Shown: positions 37,144-46,531 of the stretch, piece after piece
Layout of the letters: every line of letters begins with the position of its first letter
Position numbering within the stretch: the first letter of the stretch is position 1
Assembly (NCBI GenBank): GCA_008375315.1
Contig: CP032507.1
Span: 2,810,071 to 2,874,070 of the forward strand
DNA from: Ectothiorhodospiraceae bacterium BW-2
GTDB taxonomy: Bacteria > Pseudomonadota > Gammaproteobacteria > Thiohalomonadales > Thiohalomonadaceae
Length of the DNA: 64,000 nucleotides
Direction: 5' to 3'
Position numbers and translations under genes: made by a program
Notes under the pieces: model-generated
The model's input: the letters and a program-made list of their open reading frames with translations, nothing else
What the model was told of the DNA's origin: nothing
The model's database searches: none

Positions 37144-38071
37144 AGCTGTTTTGGGCACTTAACTGCTGCAACACCACTTCGGCGAGATCATTCGGATCAT
37201 ATTTTTGGATAAAGCGGTTGGCACCGGTCTTTTTGAGCATATCCATATTAAACTCACCACTAATGGAGGAGTGGAGCAGAATATAGATATCACTATATCG
37301 GGGCTGGCTGCGTAGGGCGGTGGTTAACATATAGCCATCCATCTCTGGCATCTCGATATCTGAGATAATCATCTTAATATGCTGCCTCGGATCGATGCCG
37401 GCCTGCTCCATCTGTTGCAGTAATGTTAGAGCTGCTTTGCCATCTTCGGCTGTCTCGCACTCGACCCCAATCTGCTCTAGGGCGCGTCGAATCTGGTTTC
37501 TAGCGACACTCGAATCATCGACCACTAGGACAGTATTACCGGCAACCGAGTGGTTAGCCGTGAGGGTCTCATTCACCGCGGTGCTAGCGTGAACGACTTG
37601 ATCTAGCACCTTTTCGACATCGAGGATTTCGACCATCGCCCCATCGATAACGGTAACGGCGGTCACAAAACTCCCCTTGCCGATGCCACCGGGGTTAGGT
37701 CGTACCTCCTCCCAACGGGTATTGACGATTTTGTCAACCGAGCGAACCAAAAAGCCGTGTACCGAGCGGTTATATTCGGTAATGATGATATTCCCCTCCT
37801 CACGCTTTTTCAGTGGCGGACCGCCGACGGCGACCGAGAGATCCATAATCGGCATCGTAATACCGCGCAAAGTGGCGATGCCGAGTACCATCGGATGGGA
37901 GCCAGGGGTACGGGTGAGGTGGGTATAGGGAATCACCTCCTGCACTTTAAAGACATTAATGCCGAACTGCTGCCGACCGTCAAGACGAAACAGCAGCAGC
38001 TCTAATCGAGTACCGGCGAGTCGATTCGACTCAAGAACTGCACTGCTGCTACTAGCTGGCGATTGACTCAT
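37124..38071 (-). CDS. cheV: Chemotaxis coupling protein CheV
   Basis: 315 residues. A CheW-like domain (about 20-165; LLLFRLDGRQQFGINVFKVQEVIPY) is followed by a receiver (about 175-300) with phosphorylatable Asp in IISDIEMPEMDG. CheV couples chemoreceptors to CheA and may buffer phosphate. No other chemotaxis gene is in the window. It is preceded by an outer-membrane protein gene ten bases upstream on the same strand. Confidence 0.92.
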   Translation of the reverse strand: MSQSPASSSSAVLESNRLAGTRLELLLFRLDGRQQFGINVFKVQEVIPYTHLTRTPGSHPMVLGIATLRGITMPIMDLSVAVGGPPLKKREEGNIIITEYNRSVHGFLVRSVDKIVNTRWEEVRPNPGGIGKGSFVTAVTVIDGAMVEILDVEKVLDQVVHASTAVNETLTANHSVAGNTVLVVDDSSVARNQIRRALEQIGVECETAEDGKAALTLLQQMEQAGIDPRQHIKMIISDIEMPEMDGYMLTTALRSQPRYSDIYILLHSSISGEFNMDMLKKTGANRFIQKYDPNDLAEVVLQQLSAQNSSKAQSS

Positions 38072-38081
38072 GGCGCTTGGT

Positions 38082-39395
38082 TTAAAACTTATAGCTGCTG
38101 CCTAAAAAGAGATTGGTGGAGAGAAACTCAGTCGCCTGATTAGCCCCCTCAATCACCGAAGCGGTACCGCTCCCCTGCTCAATAATGAGACCGAGGGTGA
38201 GAGAGGAGTTACGGGTGAAGCGGGTAATACTGCCGCTAAGACCGATACGATCAATGTCTTCAGTAAAGAGTCCCTCTAACTTGCTGTTATTGGAGTTATT
38301 GCTAAACAGACCGCTTCGTAGTGCCCAGCTATTGGTGAGGTAGTACTCCATCCCCAGTGCCAAATTGGTGACTGAGTCGCGGTCAGTGTTATCAAACTCG
38401 GTGGCAGAGGTGGCGCTAAAGTGGTTAAGATCGGCTGACAGCAGCAGCTTATCGGAGTAGAACCAAGCCGCACCGAGACCGAGATGGAGCGGTAGATCGC
38501 GTTTGGCGTCGATATGGGTGAGCACGGGGGCTTGGGTGGTGCCGTTGGCTAACGCACAGAGCCCGACTGCCTCCTCGCGGTCACTGCTACAGCTCTGTTG
38601 CTGGATCATTTCGCTGGAGAAGAGCAGCGGTTGGCGCAGCGTCATCCCGATTGAGAGCCGCTCAATGGGAGCCCACATCACCCCTAATACCGGCTCTATA
38701 CCGCTCTCTTCCGACTCAATGTAGGTGTTGCTCCACTCAAAGCGAGTGTGGCCGTCATCAAATTGATCTTTTGTCGCCACCTTGCCGATCCACTGATTAA
38801 GGATAATTTGACTCTGGTGGAGGTAGAAGTAGAGAGTCATACCGACGGCGAGGCGATCGTTAATCTCCATCGCCAATGACGGGCCGATCTTATACTCATC
38901 GTTTTGGAAGTTGGAGTTAATAATCGCATCACTGGTGGTGGTGTTCGCGAGATTGGTGAAGAGCTGATCTTGATCGAGCTTGAGCGAGTCGGTCACCGCG
39001 TAGGAGAAGCCGAAGGTCCAACTCTGCATCGGTTGCACCATCCCAAAGAAGTTAGGTAGCAGCGAGGAGGTCTCGCGCTCGTAGTCGTTACTCAATAGCG
39101 CATTCTTATAGGTGGTGGTCGCGAGGGAGTAGGTGTTAACCGCGCCTGAGAGGGTGAGATCTTGCGAATAGACAATGCCAGCCGGGTTATAGTAGAGCCC
39201 TGAGACATCATCGCTAATACCGATGTAACTCCCCCCCATACCGGAGGCTCGTTCACCTAAGAGCGCATTATTGTAGTGGTTTATATCGCCATAGGCGTTG
39301 GGGGTAACGAGCGACAACAGCAGCACAATAGGGGCTATGGTATAGGGGAGGGGGGGTGGAACATGCTTTCTACTCACTAAGGTTAGGTGAAACAA
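38082..39395 (-). CDS. FadL/OmpP1-like outer-membrane beta-barrel protein
   Basis: 437 residues. A signal peptide (about 17-36, ending NAYG) precedes GERASGMGGSYIGISDDVSGLYYNPAG, the N-terminal signature of FadL/TodX-type transport porins and related barrels. Alternating hydrophobic strands and a C-terminal phenylalanine (SSYKF) fit an outer-membrane barrel. Two cysteines in a loop (QQSCSSDREEAVGLCAL) could form a disulfide. It overlaps the M48 protease start-side gene by 26 bases, indicating one operon with the protease and SH3 genes. Confidence 0.8.
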   Translation of the reverse strand: MFHLTLVSRKHVPPPLPYTIAPIVLLLSLVTPNAYGDINHYNNALLGERASGMGGSYIGISDDVSGLYYNPAGIVYSQDLTLSGAVNTYSLATTTYKNALLSNDYERETSSLLPNFFGMVQPMQSWTFGFSYAVTDSLKLDQDQLFTNLANTTTSDAIINSNFQNDEYKIGPSLAMEINDRLAVGMTLYFYLHQSQIILNQWIGKVATKDQFDDGHTRFEWSNTYIESEESGIEPVLGVMWAPIERLSIGMTLRQPLLFSSEMIQQQSCSSDREEAVGLCALANGTTQAPVLTHIDAKRDLPLHLGLGAAWFYSDKLLLSADLNHFSATSATEFDNTDRDSVTNLALGMEYYLTNSWALRSGLFSNNSNNSKLEGLFTEDIDRIGLSGSITRFTRNSSLTLGLIIEQGSGTASVIEGANQATEFLSTNLFLGSSYKF

Positions 39396-40218
39396 TCAGG
39401 GTAAAGCGGGGGCGCATTGTCACCCCCTCTATTTGATCCAGCCTCTGCTGCTGGCGCTGCTGTTGCAACGCTTCGAGCCGGACTGAGAAGCTCGGGTGGG
39501 TCTGATTTAGTATCGCTGCCTGATCCTCTTTATGGTGCGAGACCTTCTGGAGATAGCGCTCTAGCGCCTTAGGATCGTAACCGGCTAGGGTACTAAGTAA
39601 CATCCCGCTCTGGTCGGCCTCTAACTCATCTTGCTGTTTTAAGCCGTTGCCGAACAGTAACCCAAACGCCTTATCGAGCGTCTGTTGCAGCGCGACTCGG
39701 GCGGTATCGCTAAAACCGCCGAGTAGCTGGCCGACCATACTGCCGGCATCGAGGGTGTTGCCGCGAATTTTCAGCTCTTTGACGATATGTTTATGGTTAA
39801 TATGGGCGATTTCGTGCGCGAGTACAGCGGCGAGTTCCGCCTCATCCTCCATCTGTAGTAGAGCGCCGCGGGTGATGAAAATATAGCCTCCGGGGGCGGC
39901 ATAGGCGTTAATCTCTTCGCTATCGACTAGCGCAACGCGATAGGTTAACTCACTGCGACCCCCATGCTCGGTCAAGTAGCGCCCCACCATGGTGAGGTAG
40001 CGGTTAATCTGCTGGCGCTGATCGAGCGGGTGACGACCTAAAATCAGCGCCGCTAACTGACGCCCAAAGGCGATTTCGGCCTTAACATCCTCCTCCAGCT
40101 CCTCAGCACTCGCCTCTAGCTGCTGCGAGGCGCGACCCCGAAAGGCGTGGCTCGGGGCGATAGCGCTCAACAGTAGGATAAACAGTAGCGTCATCCAGAG
40201 GGGGCGGCTACTTACCAT
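39370..40218 (-). CDS. Periplasmic M48-family metalloprotease
   Basis: 282 residues from the ATG at 40218, whose position overlaps the SH3 gene stop by 11 bases. An earlier in-frame ATG at 40257 would add 13 residues that weaken the signal peptide. Signal peptide about 1-25. The zinc motif is HEIAHINHKH (H135, E136, H139), with the third ligand expected in ELEADQSG. BepA/LoiP-like M48 proteases act in outer-membrane protein quality control, which suits the adjacent barrel gene. A 98-base piece of this gene (39487-39584) is found again at 54969. Confidence 0.88.
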   Translation of the reverse strand: MVSSRPLWMTLLFILLLSAIAPSHAFRGRASQQLEASAEELEEDVKAEIAFGRQLAALILGRHPLDQRQQINRYLTMVGRYLTEHGGRSELTYRVALVDSEEINAYAAPGGYIFITRGALLQMEDEAELAAVLAHEIAHINHKHIVKELKIRGNTLDAGSMVGQLLGGFSDTARVALQQTLDKAFGLLFGNGLKQQDELEADQSGMLLSTLAGYDPKALERYLQKVSHHKEDQAAILNQTHPSFSVRLEALQQQRQQQRLDQIEGVTMRPRFTLIVSPNLSE

Positions 40219-40690
40219 GCTGGATCTGATCGATAAACTGTTGATATTCAGCGGCATCGAGCTTTAACTGCTCCATCTGCTGTAGATCGTCATAGTTGGC
40301 TGGGCGGTCAGTCTCCTCCTCAGAGTCGGCGCTTAATCCCCGAGCCGCCCCGGCTGTCGTAACCACGGAGGCACGGGTGCGGGCGCTCTGATTTAAATCG
40401 ACGCTACTTTGGTCAAGGGGTGAGAGGTTATTGAGCGGTGGGTGGGAGGTGAACATAAATTTAGAGAGCCATCCTTGCTGCGATCCCGATGTCACCTCTA
40501 TCCAGGCGGTCTGTCGGCTGACGACGGTGACCTCATCGCCGCGATTGAGGGTGGCAATCTTATTGGCATTAAAGGCGGGTTGAGCAAACAGGGGAGCCTG
40601 TTGACTCTGAATGTAGCCGGTTTCAGCCTGTAAAGTGGCGCTGAGTGTGAGTGCTGCGAGCAGCGTGTGAAGACGCATAGTCATCATCAA
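40208..40690 (-). CDS. Exported bacterial SH3-domain protein
   Basis: 160 residues. A signal peptide (about 1-22) precedes an SH3b domain (about 25-82) with GDEVTVVSRQTAWIEVTSGSQQGWLSKFM. The rest is polar and probably unstructured. AGGAGT lies about four bases before the start. SH3b domains bind peptidoglycan or protein partners. It is first in a run with the M48 protease and barrel genes, and before the island insertion it was probably directly downstream of the CHASE2 cyclase gene. Confidence 0.8.
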   Translation of the reverse strand: MMMTMRLHTLLAALTLSATLQAETGYIQSQQAPLFAQPAFNANKIATLNRGDEVTVVSRQTAWIEVTSGSQQGWLSKFMFTSHPPLNNLSPLDQSSVDLNQSARTRASVVTTAGAARGLSADSEEETDRPANYDDLQQMEQLKLDAAEYQQFIDQIQHGK

Positions 40691-40975
40691 GACTCCTGTG
40701 TGGGACGGGAACTATTTGCTGGTTAAATTATACACCCCATCCCACCCCTTTTCAGGGGGATTTTGCAAGAAAGTGTGGCCGCGCTCCTGCATCAGTTGAC
40801 TATAGGCGGGCAGAGGGAGCTGCTGGTAGGCCTCAATCGTCGCCTACCACTGCTTCTCTAGGTAAAATTTGAAGAGCAGAGGTGGGAGTGGGTCGCGATC
40901 GCCGTGGCTCGATTTAAGGTCTCGCTATCGCTGTCGGGAGGACAGAGTGGGGCGAAGATCATAATCGGGTGCGCT
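40686..40975. repeat. Left direct repeat of the island (~290 bp)
   Basis: Matches 55065-55352 in the same orientation with scattered substitutions and a 2-bp length difference. It contains the intergenic region upstream of the SH3 gene and the 3' end of the cyclase gene. Homology stops sharply at 40975, where unrelated DNA begins. Confidence 0.9.
40712..40975 (-). pseudogene. 3' fragment of the CHASE2/adenylate cyclase gene
   Basis: Corresponds to the last ~88 codons of the gene at 55091 (AHPIMIFAPLCPPDSDSETLNRATAIATHSHLC, then the tail), ending at the same stop. A 2-base insertion near 40870 destroys the frame relative to the intact copy. The catalytic part is absent. Confidence 0.85.
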
Positions 40976-41259
40976 GACGATCCGGTTGAACGGATGAAGC
41001 ACATCGAGGCGCAGCAGTTGGCGAAGGTCGATCCGCGACTCAAGGGGGGATATGATGAGCGAGTGAATCCATCCGATGCCGAACAGATCATCCTGCAAAC
41101 GCTGGCCAATGCCCTAGTGGTGGCTGATGCTGCTCAGAGCTTTGGTGATGTGTGGCGGGGTGGAGAGAGAAATTATCAGTCCAGAAAGAGGATGATATTG
41201 AAACTTTTACCCAGCATTATCGGCGCTTAAAGTGGACAGTAAACGAGTTTGCAACCTAA
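40976..41259 (+). pseudogene. Coding remnant of unknown origin
   Basis: From the end of the direct repeat, the plus strand reads as protein-like sequence (MKHIEAQQLAKVDPRLKGG, NPSDAEQIILQTLANALVVADAAQSF). After about 41165 the sense continues in another frame (DDIETFTQHYRRLKWTVNEFAT, stop 41257-41259). This is a frameshifted C-terminal fragment of an unrecognised protein, probably brought in with the island. Confidence 0.45.
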
Positions 41260-41305
41260 ATATCATCATCCGCTATTCAGCTATTGAGTCAAGAGGAGGC
41301 ACACC

Positions 41306-42910
41306 ATGCCGCTGACCGAAAAATTTTTTAACACCGCCGGCCCGCAGATAGCGACCGACCACTACACCATCGCACCGCTACAGCGGATTAACTGGGAGGA
41401 GATTAGCCATCTCATTGACCAAAAACGCTACTTCCTGCTCCACGCCCCGCGCCAAACCGGCAAAACCACCACCCTGTTGAGCATTGTTGAGGCGCTCAAT
41501 AACGAAGGGCGCTATACCGCCCTCTATGTCAACCTAGAGCGGTCGCAGATAGCGCGCAATAATGCGGAGTTGGGAGACCGGCAGTTTTGCGATGCGCTGC
41601 TGCAATCGATTCGCGCAACAGCGCCCCACCTCATCGAGAGCACTGAGGCGCGGCAAGTGATTGCCGAAGCCGAAGCGATGCAGCGCTTTGGTGCGCTACT
41701 GAGCTGGTGGTCATCGGTGCACCCCAAACCGATTATCCTGCTGCTCGACGAAGTCGATGCCCTTATCGGTGATACCTTAGTGTCGTTATTGCGCCAACTG
41801 CGCGCCGGCTACACCCAGCGCCCGCAGGCTTTTCCGCAATCGGTACTGCTCTGTGGTGTGCGCGATATAAAAGATTATCGCATCCACCAAAGTGATGGCG
41901 ACATCATCACCGGCGGCAGCGCCTTTAATGTTAAAGCCGAGTCGTTGACGATGGGTAATTTCACCGAAGTGGAGTGCCACGCCCTCTATCAACAACACAC
42001 CGATGCTACCGGCCAGCCCTTTGCTGAGGCGATATTCCCTGAGCTGTGGCTCGATACCGCCGGCCAGCCGTGGCTGGTTAATGCCCTTGCTCACCAATTG
42101 ACATGGAAAGAGTCCGCCCTGCGCGACCGCAGCCAGCCCATCACCCTTAACCACTATTTCGCCGCCCGTGAACGGCTGATTCAATCCCGCGCTACCCACC
42201 TTGACCAGCTCACCGACAAACTTAAAGAGCCACGAGTGCGCGGCGTGATTGCGCCGATTCTCTCCGGTGAGGGTGAGCCGGAGCAGCTACCGGTCGATGA
42301 TGTCGATTATTGTGTCGATTTAGGGCTCATTCGCCGCCGCCCTAATCTGGCCATCAGCAACCGCATCTATCGCGAGATATTGCCGCGTGAACTCACCTAC
42401 ACCACCCAAGAGACCATCACCAATCAAGAGCAGAGCTGGTATCTCACCCCCGACCACCGCCTCGATATGATCAAACTGCTGCAAGCATTTCAGCCATTCT
42501 TTCGCGAACATAGCCAGAGCTGGATTCAACGCTTCGACTACCACGAAGCGGGGCCACAACTGCTGCTGCAAGCCTTTTTACAACGCATTATTAACGGCGG
42601 TGGGCGCATTAACCGCGAATATGCCCTCGGCCGCCGCCGCACTGACCTTATCATCGAATGGCCGGTCGATGAGGCAGTAGGGCTATTTGGCGAAGTGCAG
42701 CGCATTGTGATTGAGCTAAAAATCTTGCGTAGTAACCTAAAAAAGACCCTGCAACAAGGCATTGAACAGAGCCGCGCCTATGCCGATAGCTGTGGTGCCG
42801 CAGAGGTGCATCTGATTATCTTTAACCGCAACCCCAAAATAAGCTGGGGTAAGAAGATTTGGTATCGCGCCGCCGCCGCGCAGAATGGGGTGCATTGTTG
42901 GGGTTGTTAG
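41306..42910 (+). CDS. AAA+ ATPase/PD-(D/E)XK protein, array copy 1 (blocks a-1-x)
   Basis: 534 residues. ATPase domain with Walker A APRQTGKT at 47-54 (Ala in place of the first Gly) and Walker B ILLLDEVDAL around 144-153. A conserved CGVRDIKDYR and a winged-helix-like region (about 290-375) follow. The C-terminal PD-(D/E)XK nuclease-like domain has D447, E470 and K472 (RRRTDLIIEW, IVIELKIL). It resembles AAA-like (AAA_35/AAA_14-type) proteins that are multicopy in some filamentous sulfur bacteria and cyanobacteria; function unknown. AGGAGG lies nine bases before the ATG. It is the only copy with the middle block VNLERSQIARNNAELG. Confidence 0.85.
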   Translation: MPLTEKFFNTAGPQIATDHYTIAPLQRINWEEISHLIDQKRYFLLHAPRQTGKTTTLLSIVEALNNEGRYTALYVNLERSQIARNNAELGDRQFCDALLQSIRATAPHLIESTEARQVIAEAEAMQRFGALLSWWSSVHPKPIILLLDEVDALIGDTLVSLLRQLRAGYTQRPQAFPQSVLLCGVRDIKDYRIHQSDGDIITGGSAFNVKAESLTMGNFTEVECHALYQQHTDATGQPFAEAIFPELWLDTAGQPWLVNALAHQLTWKESALRDRSQPITLNHYFAARERLIQSRATHLDQLTDKLKEPRVRGVIAPILSGEGEPEQLPVDDVDYCVDLGLIRRRPNLAISNRIYREILPRELTYTTQETITNQEQSWYLTPDHRLDMIKLLQAFQPFFREHSQSWIQRFDYHEAGPQLLLQAFLQRIINGGGRINREYALGRRRTDLIIEWPVDEAVGLFGEVQRIVIELKILRSNLKKTLQQGIEQSRAYADSCGAAEVHLIIFNRNPKISWGKKIWYRAAAAQNGVHCWGC

Positions 42911-43003
42911 GGCAACGAAATCCGACATTGGCCGCATCTTCATATTAATCTCTTTTGATCTAATATATTATTCGATTTTTAAGTTAAAGATAGCGGAGGC
43001 GTG

Positions 43004-43027
43004 ATGGCGTTAAGCATCACCGATTGA
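43004..43027 (+). other. Conserved seven-residue mini-ORF in each spacer
   Basis: ATG to TGA encodes MALSITD, with GGAGG four bases upstream. It is repeated exactly at 44747-44770 and 46490-46513, ending 18 bases before each array gene's ATG. It could be a leader peptide coupling translation to the main gene, or simply part of the duplicated unit. Confidence 0.35.
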
Positions 43028-43045
43028 GCTAGGAGGAGGCACACC

Positions 43046-44653
43046 ATGCCACTGACCGAAAAGTTTTTTAACACCGCCGGCCCGCAAAAGGCGGAAATTA
43101 ACTACACCATTAACCCGCTACAGCGGATTAACTGGGAGGAGATACGCCACCTTATCGACAGCCAGCGCTACTTCCTGCTCCACGCCCCGCGCCAAACCGG
43201 CAAAACCACCACCCTGTTGAGCATTGTTGAGGCGCTCAATAACGAAGGGCGCTATACCGCCCTCTATGCCAATATCGAAACGGCGCAAACCGCACGCAGC
43301 GATGTAGCTATGGGAGTCGAGGGGATCTGTCGCGCCATTGCCAATCAAGTGGAGCTCTATTGGGGTGAGCAGCGGCTAAAAACTTGGCTTAATAACGAAG
43401 GCAGCCAAGAGTCGCCCCATCAAAAATTACAGGCACTGTTACAGATGTGGGCGCGTCACCACCCCAAACCGATTATCCTGCTGCTCGACGAAGTCGATGC
43501 CCTTATCGGCGATACCTTAGTGTCGTTATTGCGCCAACTGCGCGCCGGCTACACCCAGCGCCCGCAGGCTTTTCCGCAATCGGTACTGCTCTGTGGTGTG
43601 CGCGATATAAAAGATTATCGCATCCACCAAAGCGACGGCGACATCATCACCGGCGGCAGCGCCTTTAATGTTAAAGCTAAGTCGCTCACCATGGGCAACT
43701 TCACTGAAACAGAGTGCCATGTCCTCTACCAACAACACACCGCTGCCACCGGCCAGCCCTTTGCGGAGGCGATATTTCCTGAACTGTGGCTCGATACCGC
43801 CGGCCAGCCGTGGCTGGTTAATGCGCTCGCGCACCAGCTTACTTGGGAAGAGGGAGTATTGCGCGACCGCAGCCAGCCCATCACCCTTAACCACTATTTT
43901 GCCGCCCGTGAACGGCTGATTCAATCCCGCGCTACCCACCTTGACCAGCTCACCGACAAACTTAAAGAGCCACGAGTGCGCGGCGTGATTGCGCCGATAT
44001 TGGCGGCTGAAGATGAGTTAGAGATACAGGTGCCCATAGATGACCGGCAATACTGCGAAGATTTAGGTCTGGTTATCTCCCGCCCCTCACTACGAATTAG
44101 CAACCGTATCTACCAAGAGGTGATACCACGCGAACTCACTTGGATGACCCAAACCTCCATCACCAACCAAGAGCAGAGCTGGTATCTCGCCCCCGACCAC
44201 CGCCTCGATATGATCAAACTGCTGCAAGCATTTCAGCAATTCTTTCGCGAACATAGCCAGAGCTGGATTCAACGCTTTGACTACCACGAAGCGGGGCCAC
44301 AACTGCTGCTGCAAGCCTTTTTACAACGCATTATTAACGGCGGTGGGCGCATTAACCGCGAATATGCCCTCGGCCGCCGCCGCACTGACCTTATCATCGA
44401 ATGGCCGGTCGATGAGGCGGTAGGGCTATTTGGCGAAGTGCAGCGCATTGTGATTGAGCTAAAAATCTTGCGTAGTCACCTAAAAAAGACCCTGCAACAA
44501 GGCATTGAACAGAGCCGCGCCTATGCCGATAGCTGTGGTGCCGCAGAGGTGCATCTGATTATCTTTAACCGCAACCCCAAAATAAGCTGGGGTAAGAAGA
44601 TTTGGTATCGCGCCGCCGCCGCGCAGAATGGGGTGCATTGTTGGGGTTGTTAA
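43046..44653 (+). CDS. AAA+ ATPase/PD-(D/E)XK protein, array copy 2 (blocks b-2-y)
   Basis: 535 residues. It alone has the N-terminal block KAEINYTINPLQRINWEEIRHLIDS (block b). Its middle block (ANIETAQTARSDVAMG, about 75-140) and its winged-helix block (LAAEDELEIQVPIDDRQYC, about 318-375) are shared with copy 3. Nuclease residues are D448, E471 and K473, shifted by one because the winged-helix block is one residue longer than in copy 1. From about codon 45 to the stop it is identical, or nearly so, to copy 3. Confidence 0.85.
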   Translation: MPLTEKFFNTAGPQKAEINYTINPLQRINWEEIRHLIDSQRYFLLHAPRQTGKTTTLLSIVEALNNEGRYTALYANIETAQTARSDVAMGVEGICRAIANQVELYWGEQRLKTWLNNEGSQESPHQKLQALLQMWARHHPKPIILLLDEVDALIGDTLVSLLRQLRAGYTQRPQAFPQSVLLCGVRDIKDYRIHQSDGDIITGGSAFNVKAKSLTMGNFTETECHVLYQQHTAATGQPFAEAIFPELWLDTAGQPWLVNALAHQLTWEEGVLRDRSQPITLNHYFAARERLIQSRATHLDQLTDKLKEPRVRGVIAPILAAEDELEIQVPIDDRQYCEDLGLVISRPSLRISNRIYQEVIPRELTWMTQTSITNQEQSWYLAPDHRLDMIKLLQAFQQFFREHSQSWIQRFDYHEAGPQLLLQAFLQRIINGGGRINREYALGRRRTDLIIEWPVDEAVGLFGEVQRIVIELKILRSHLKKTLQQGIEQSRAYADSCGAAEVHLIIFNRNPKISWGKKIWYRAAAAQNGVHCWGC

Positions 44654-44788
44654 GGCAACGAAATCCGACATTGGCCGCATCTTTATATTAATCTCTTTTG
44701 ATCTAATATATTATTCGATTTTTAAGTTAAAGATAGCGGAGGCGTGATGGCGTTAAGCATCACCGATTGAGCTAGGAGGAGGCACACC

Positions 44789-46396
44789 ATGCCACTGACC
44801 GAAAAGTTTTTTAACACCGCCGGCCCGCAGATAGCGACCGACCACTACACCATCGCACCGCTACAGCGGATTAACTGGGAGGAGATTAGCCATCTCATTG
44901 ACCAAAAACGCTACTTCCTGCTCCACGCCCCGCGCCAAACCGGCAAAACCACCACCCTGTTGAGCATTGTTGAGGCGCTCAATAACGAAGGGCGCTATAC
45001 CGCCCTCTATGCCAATATCGAAACGGCGCAAACCGCACGCAGCGATGTAGCTATGGGAGTCGAGGGGATCTGTCGCGCCATTGCCAATCAAGTGGAGCTC
45101 TATTGGGGTGAGCAGCGGCTAAAAACTTGGCTTAATAACGAAGGCAGCCAAGAGTCGCCCCATCAAAAATTACAGGCACTGTTACAGATGTGGGCGCGTC
45201 ACCACCCCAAACCGATTATCCTGCTGCTCGACGAAGTCGATGCCCTTATCGGCGATACCTTAGTGTCGTTATTGCGCCAACTGCGCGCCGGCTACACCCA
45301 GCGCCCGCAGGCTTTTCCGCAATCGGTACTGCTCTGTGGTGTGCGCGATATAAAAGATTATCGCATCCACCAAAGCGACGGCGACATCATCACCGGCGGC
45401 AGCGCCTTTAATGTTAAAGCTAAGTCGCTCACCATGGGCAACTTCACTGAAACAGAGTGCCATGTCCTCTACCAACAACACACCGCTGCCACCGGCCAGC
45501 CCTTTGCGGAGGCGATATTTCCTGAACTGTGGCTCGATACCGCCGGCCAGCCGTGGCTGGTTAATGCGCTCGCGCACCAGCTTACTTGGGAAGAGGGAGT
45601 ATTGCGCGACCGCAGCCAGCCCATCACCCTTAACCACTATTTTGCCGCCCGTGAACGGCTGATTCAATCCCGCGCTACCCACCTTGACCAGCTCACCGAC
45701 AAACTTAAAGAGCCACGAGTGCGCGGCGTGATTGCGCCGATATTGGCGGCTGAAGATGAGTTAGAGATACAGGTGCCCATAGATGACCGGCAATACTGCG
45801 AAGATTTAGGTCTGGTTATCTCCCGCCCCTCACTACGAATTAGCAACCGTATCTACCAAGAGGTGATACCACGCGAACTCACTTGGATGACCCAAACCTC
45901 CATCACCAACCAAGAGCAGAGCTGGTATCTCGCCCCCGACCACCGCCTCGATATGATCAAACTGCTGCAAGCATTTCAGCAATTCTTTCGCGAACATAGC
46001 CAGAGCTGGATTCAACGCTTTGACTACCACGAAGCGGGGCCACAACTGCTGCTGCAAGCCTTTTTACAACGCATTATTAACGGCGGTGGGCGCATTAACC
46101 GCGAATATGCCCTCGGCCGCCGCCGCACTGACCTTATCATCGAATGGCCGGTCGATGAGGCGGTAGGGCTATTTGGCGAAGTGCAGCGCATTGTGATTGA
46201 GCTAAAAATCTTGCGTAGTCACCTAAAAAAGACCCTGCAACAAGGCATTGAACAGAGCCGCGCCTATGCCGATAGCTGTGGTGCCGCAGAGGTGCATCTG
46301 ATTATCTTTAACCGCAACCCCAAAATAAGCTGGGGTAAGAAGATTTGGTATCGCGCCGCCGCCGCGCAGAATGGGGTGCATTGTTGGGGTTGTTAA
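44789..46396 (+). CDS. AAA+ ATPase/PD-(D/E)XK protein, array copy 3 (blocks a-2-y)
   Basis: 535 residues. The first ~45 codons carry block a (IATDHYTIAPLQRINWEEIS), as in copy 1, while everything after equals copy 2 at the base level as far as can be compared by eye. The join lies in the conserved stretch around YFLLHAPRQTGKTT. D448, E471 and K473 are intact, so the product should be as functional as its neighbours. Confidence 0.85.
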   Translation: MPLTEKFFNTAGPQIATDHYTIAPLQRINWEEISHLIDQKRYFLLHAPRQTGKTTTLLSIVEALNNEGRYTALYANIETAQTARSDVAMGVEGICRAIANQVELYWGEQRLKTWLNNEGSQESPHQKLQALLQMWARHHPKPIILLLDEVDALIGDTLVSLLRQLRAGYTQRPQAFPQSVLLCGVRDIKDYRIHQSDGDIITGGSAFNVKAKSLTMGNFTETECHVLYQQHTAATGQPFAEAIFPELWLDTAGQPWLVNALAHQLTWEEGVLRDRSQPITLNHYFAARERLIQSRATHLDQLTDKLKEPRVRGVIAPILAAEDELEIQVPIDDRQYCEDLGLVISRPSLRISNRIYQEVIPRELTWMTQTSITNQEQSWYLAPDHRLDMIKLLQAFQQFFREHSQSWIQRFDYHEAGPQLLLQAFLQRIINGGGRINREYALGRRRTDLIIEWPVDEAVGLFGEVQRIVIELKILRSHLKKTLQQGIEQSRAYADSCGAAEVHLIIFNRNPKISWGKKIWYRAAAAQNGVHCWGC

Positions 46397-46531
46397 GGCA
46401 ACGAAATCCGACATTGGCCGCATCTTTATATTAATCTCTTTTGATCTAATATATTATTCGATTTTTAAGTTAAAGATAGCGGAGGCGTGATGGCGTTAAG
46501 CATCACCGATTGAGCTAGGAGGAGGCACACC

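Noticed and set aside
41786..42199. A 137-codon minus-strand open frame repeated opposite the array genes (also near 43526, 45269, 47012)
   Set aside because: It is antisense to well-supported ATPase coding sequence, shows no family features, and recurs only because the sense gene is duplicated.
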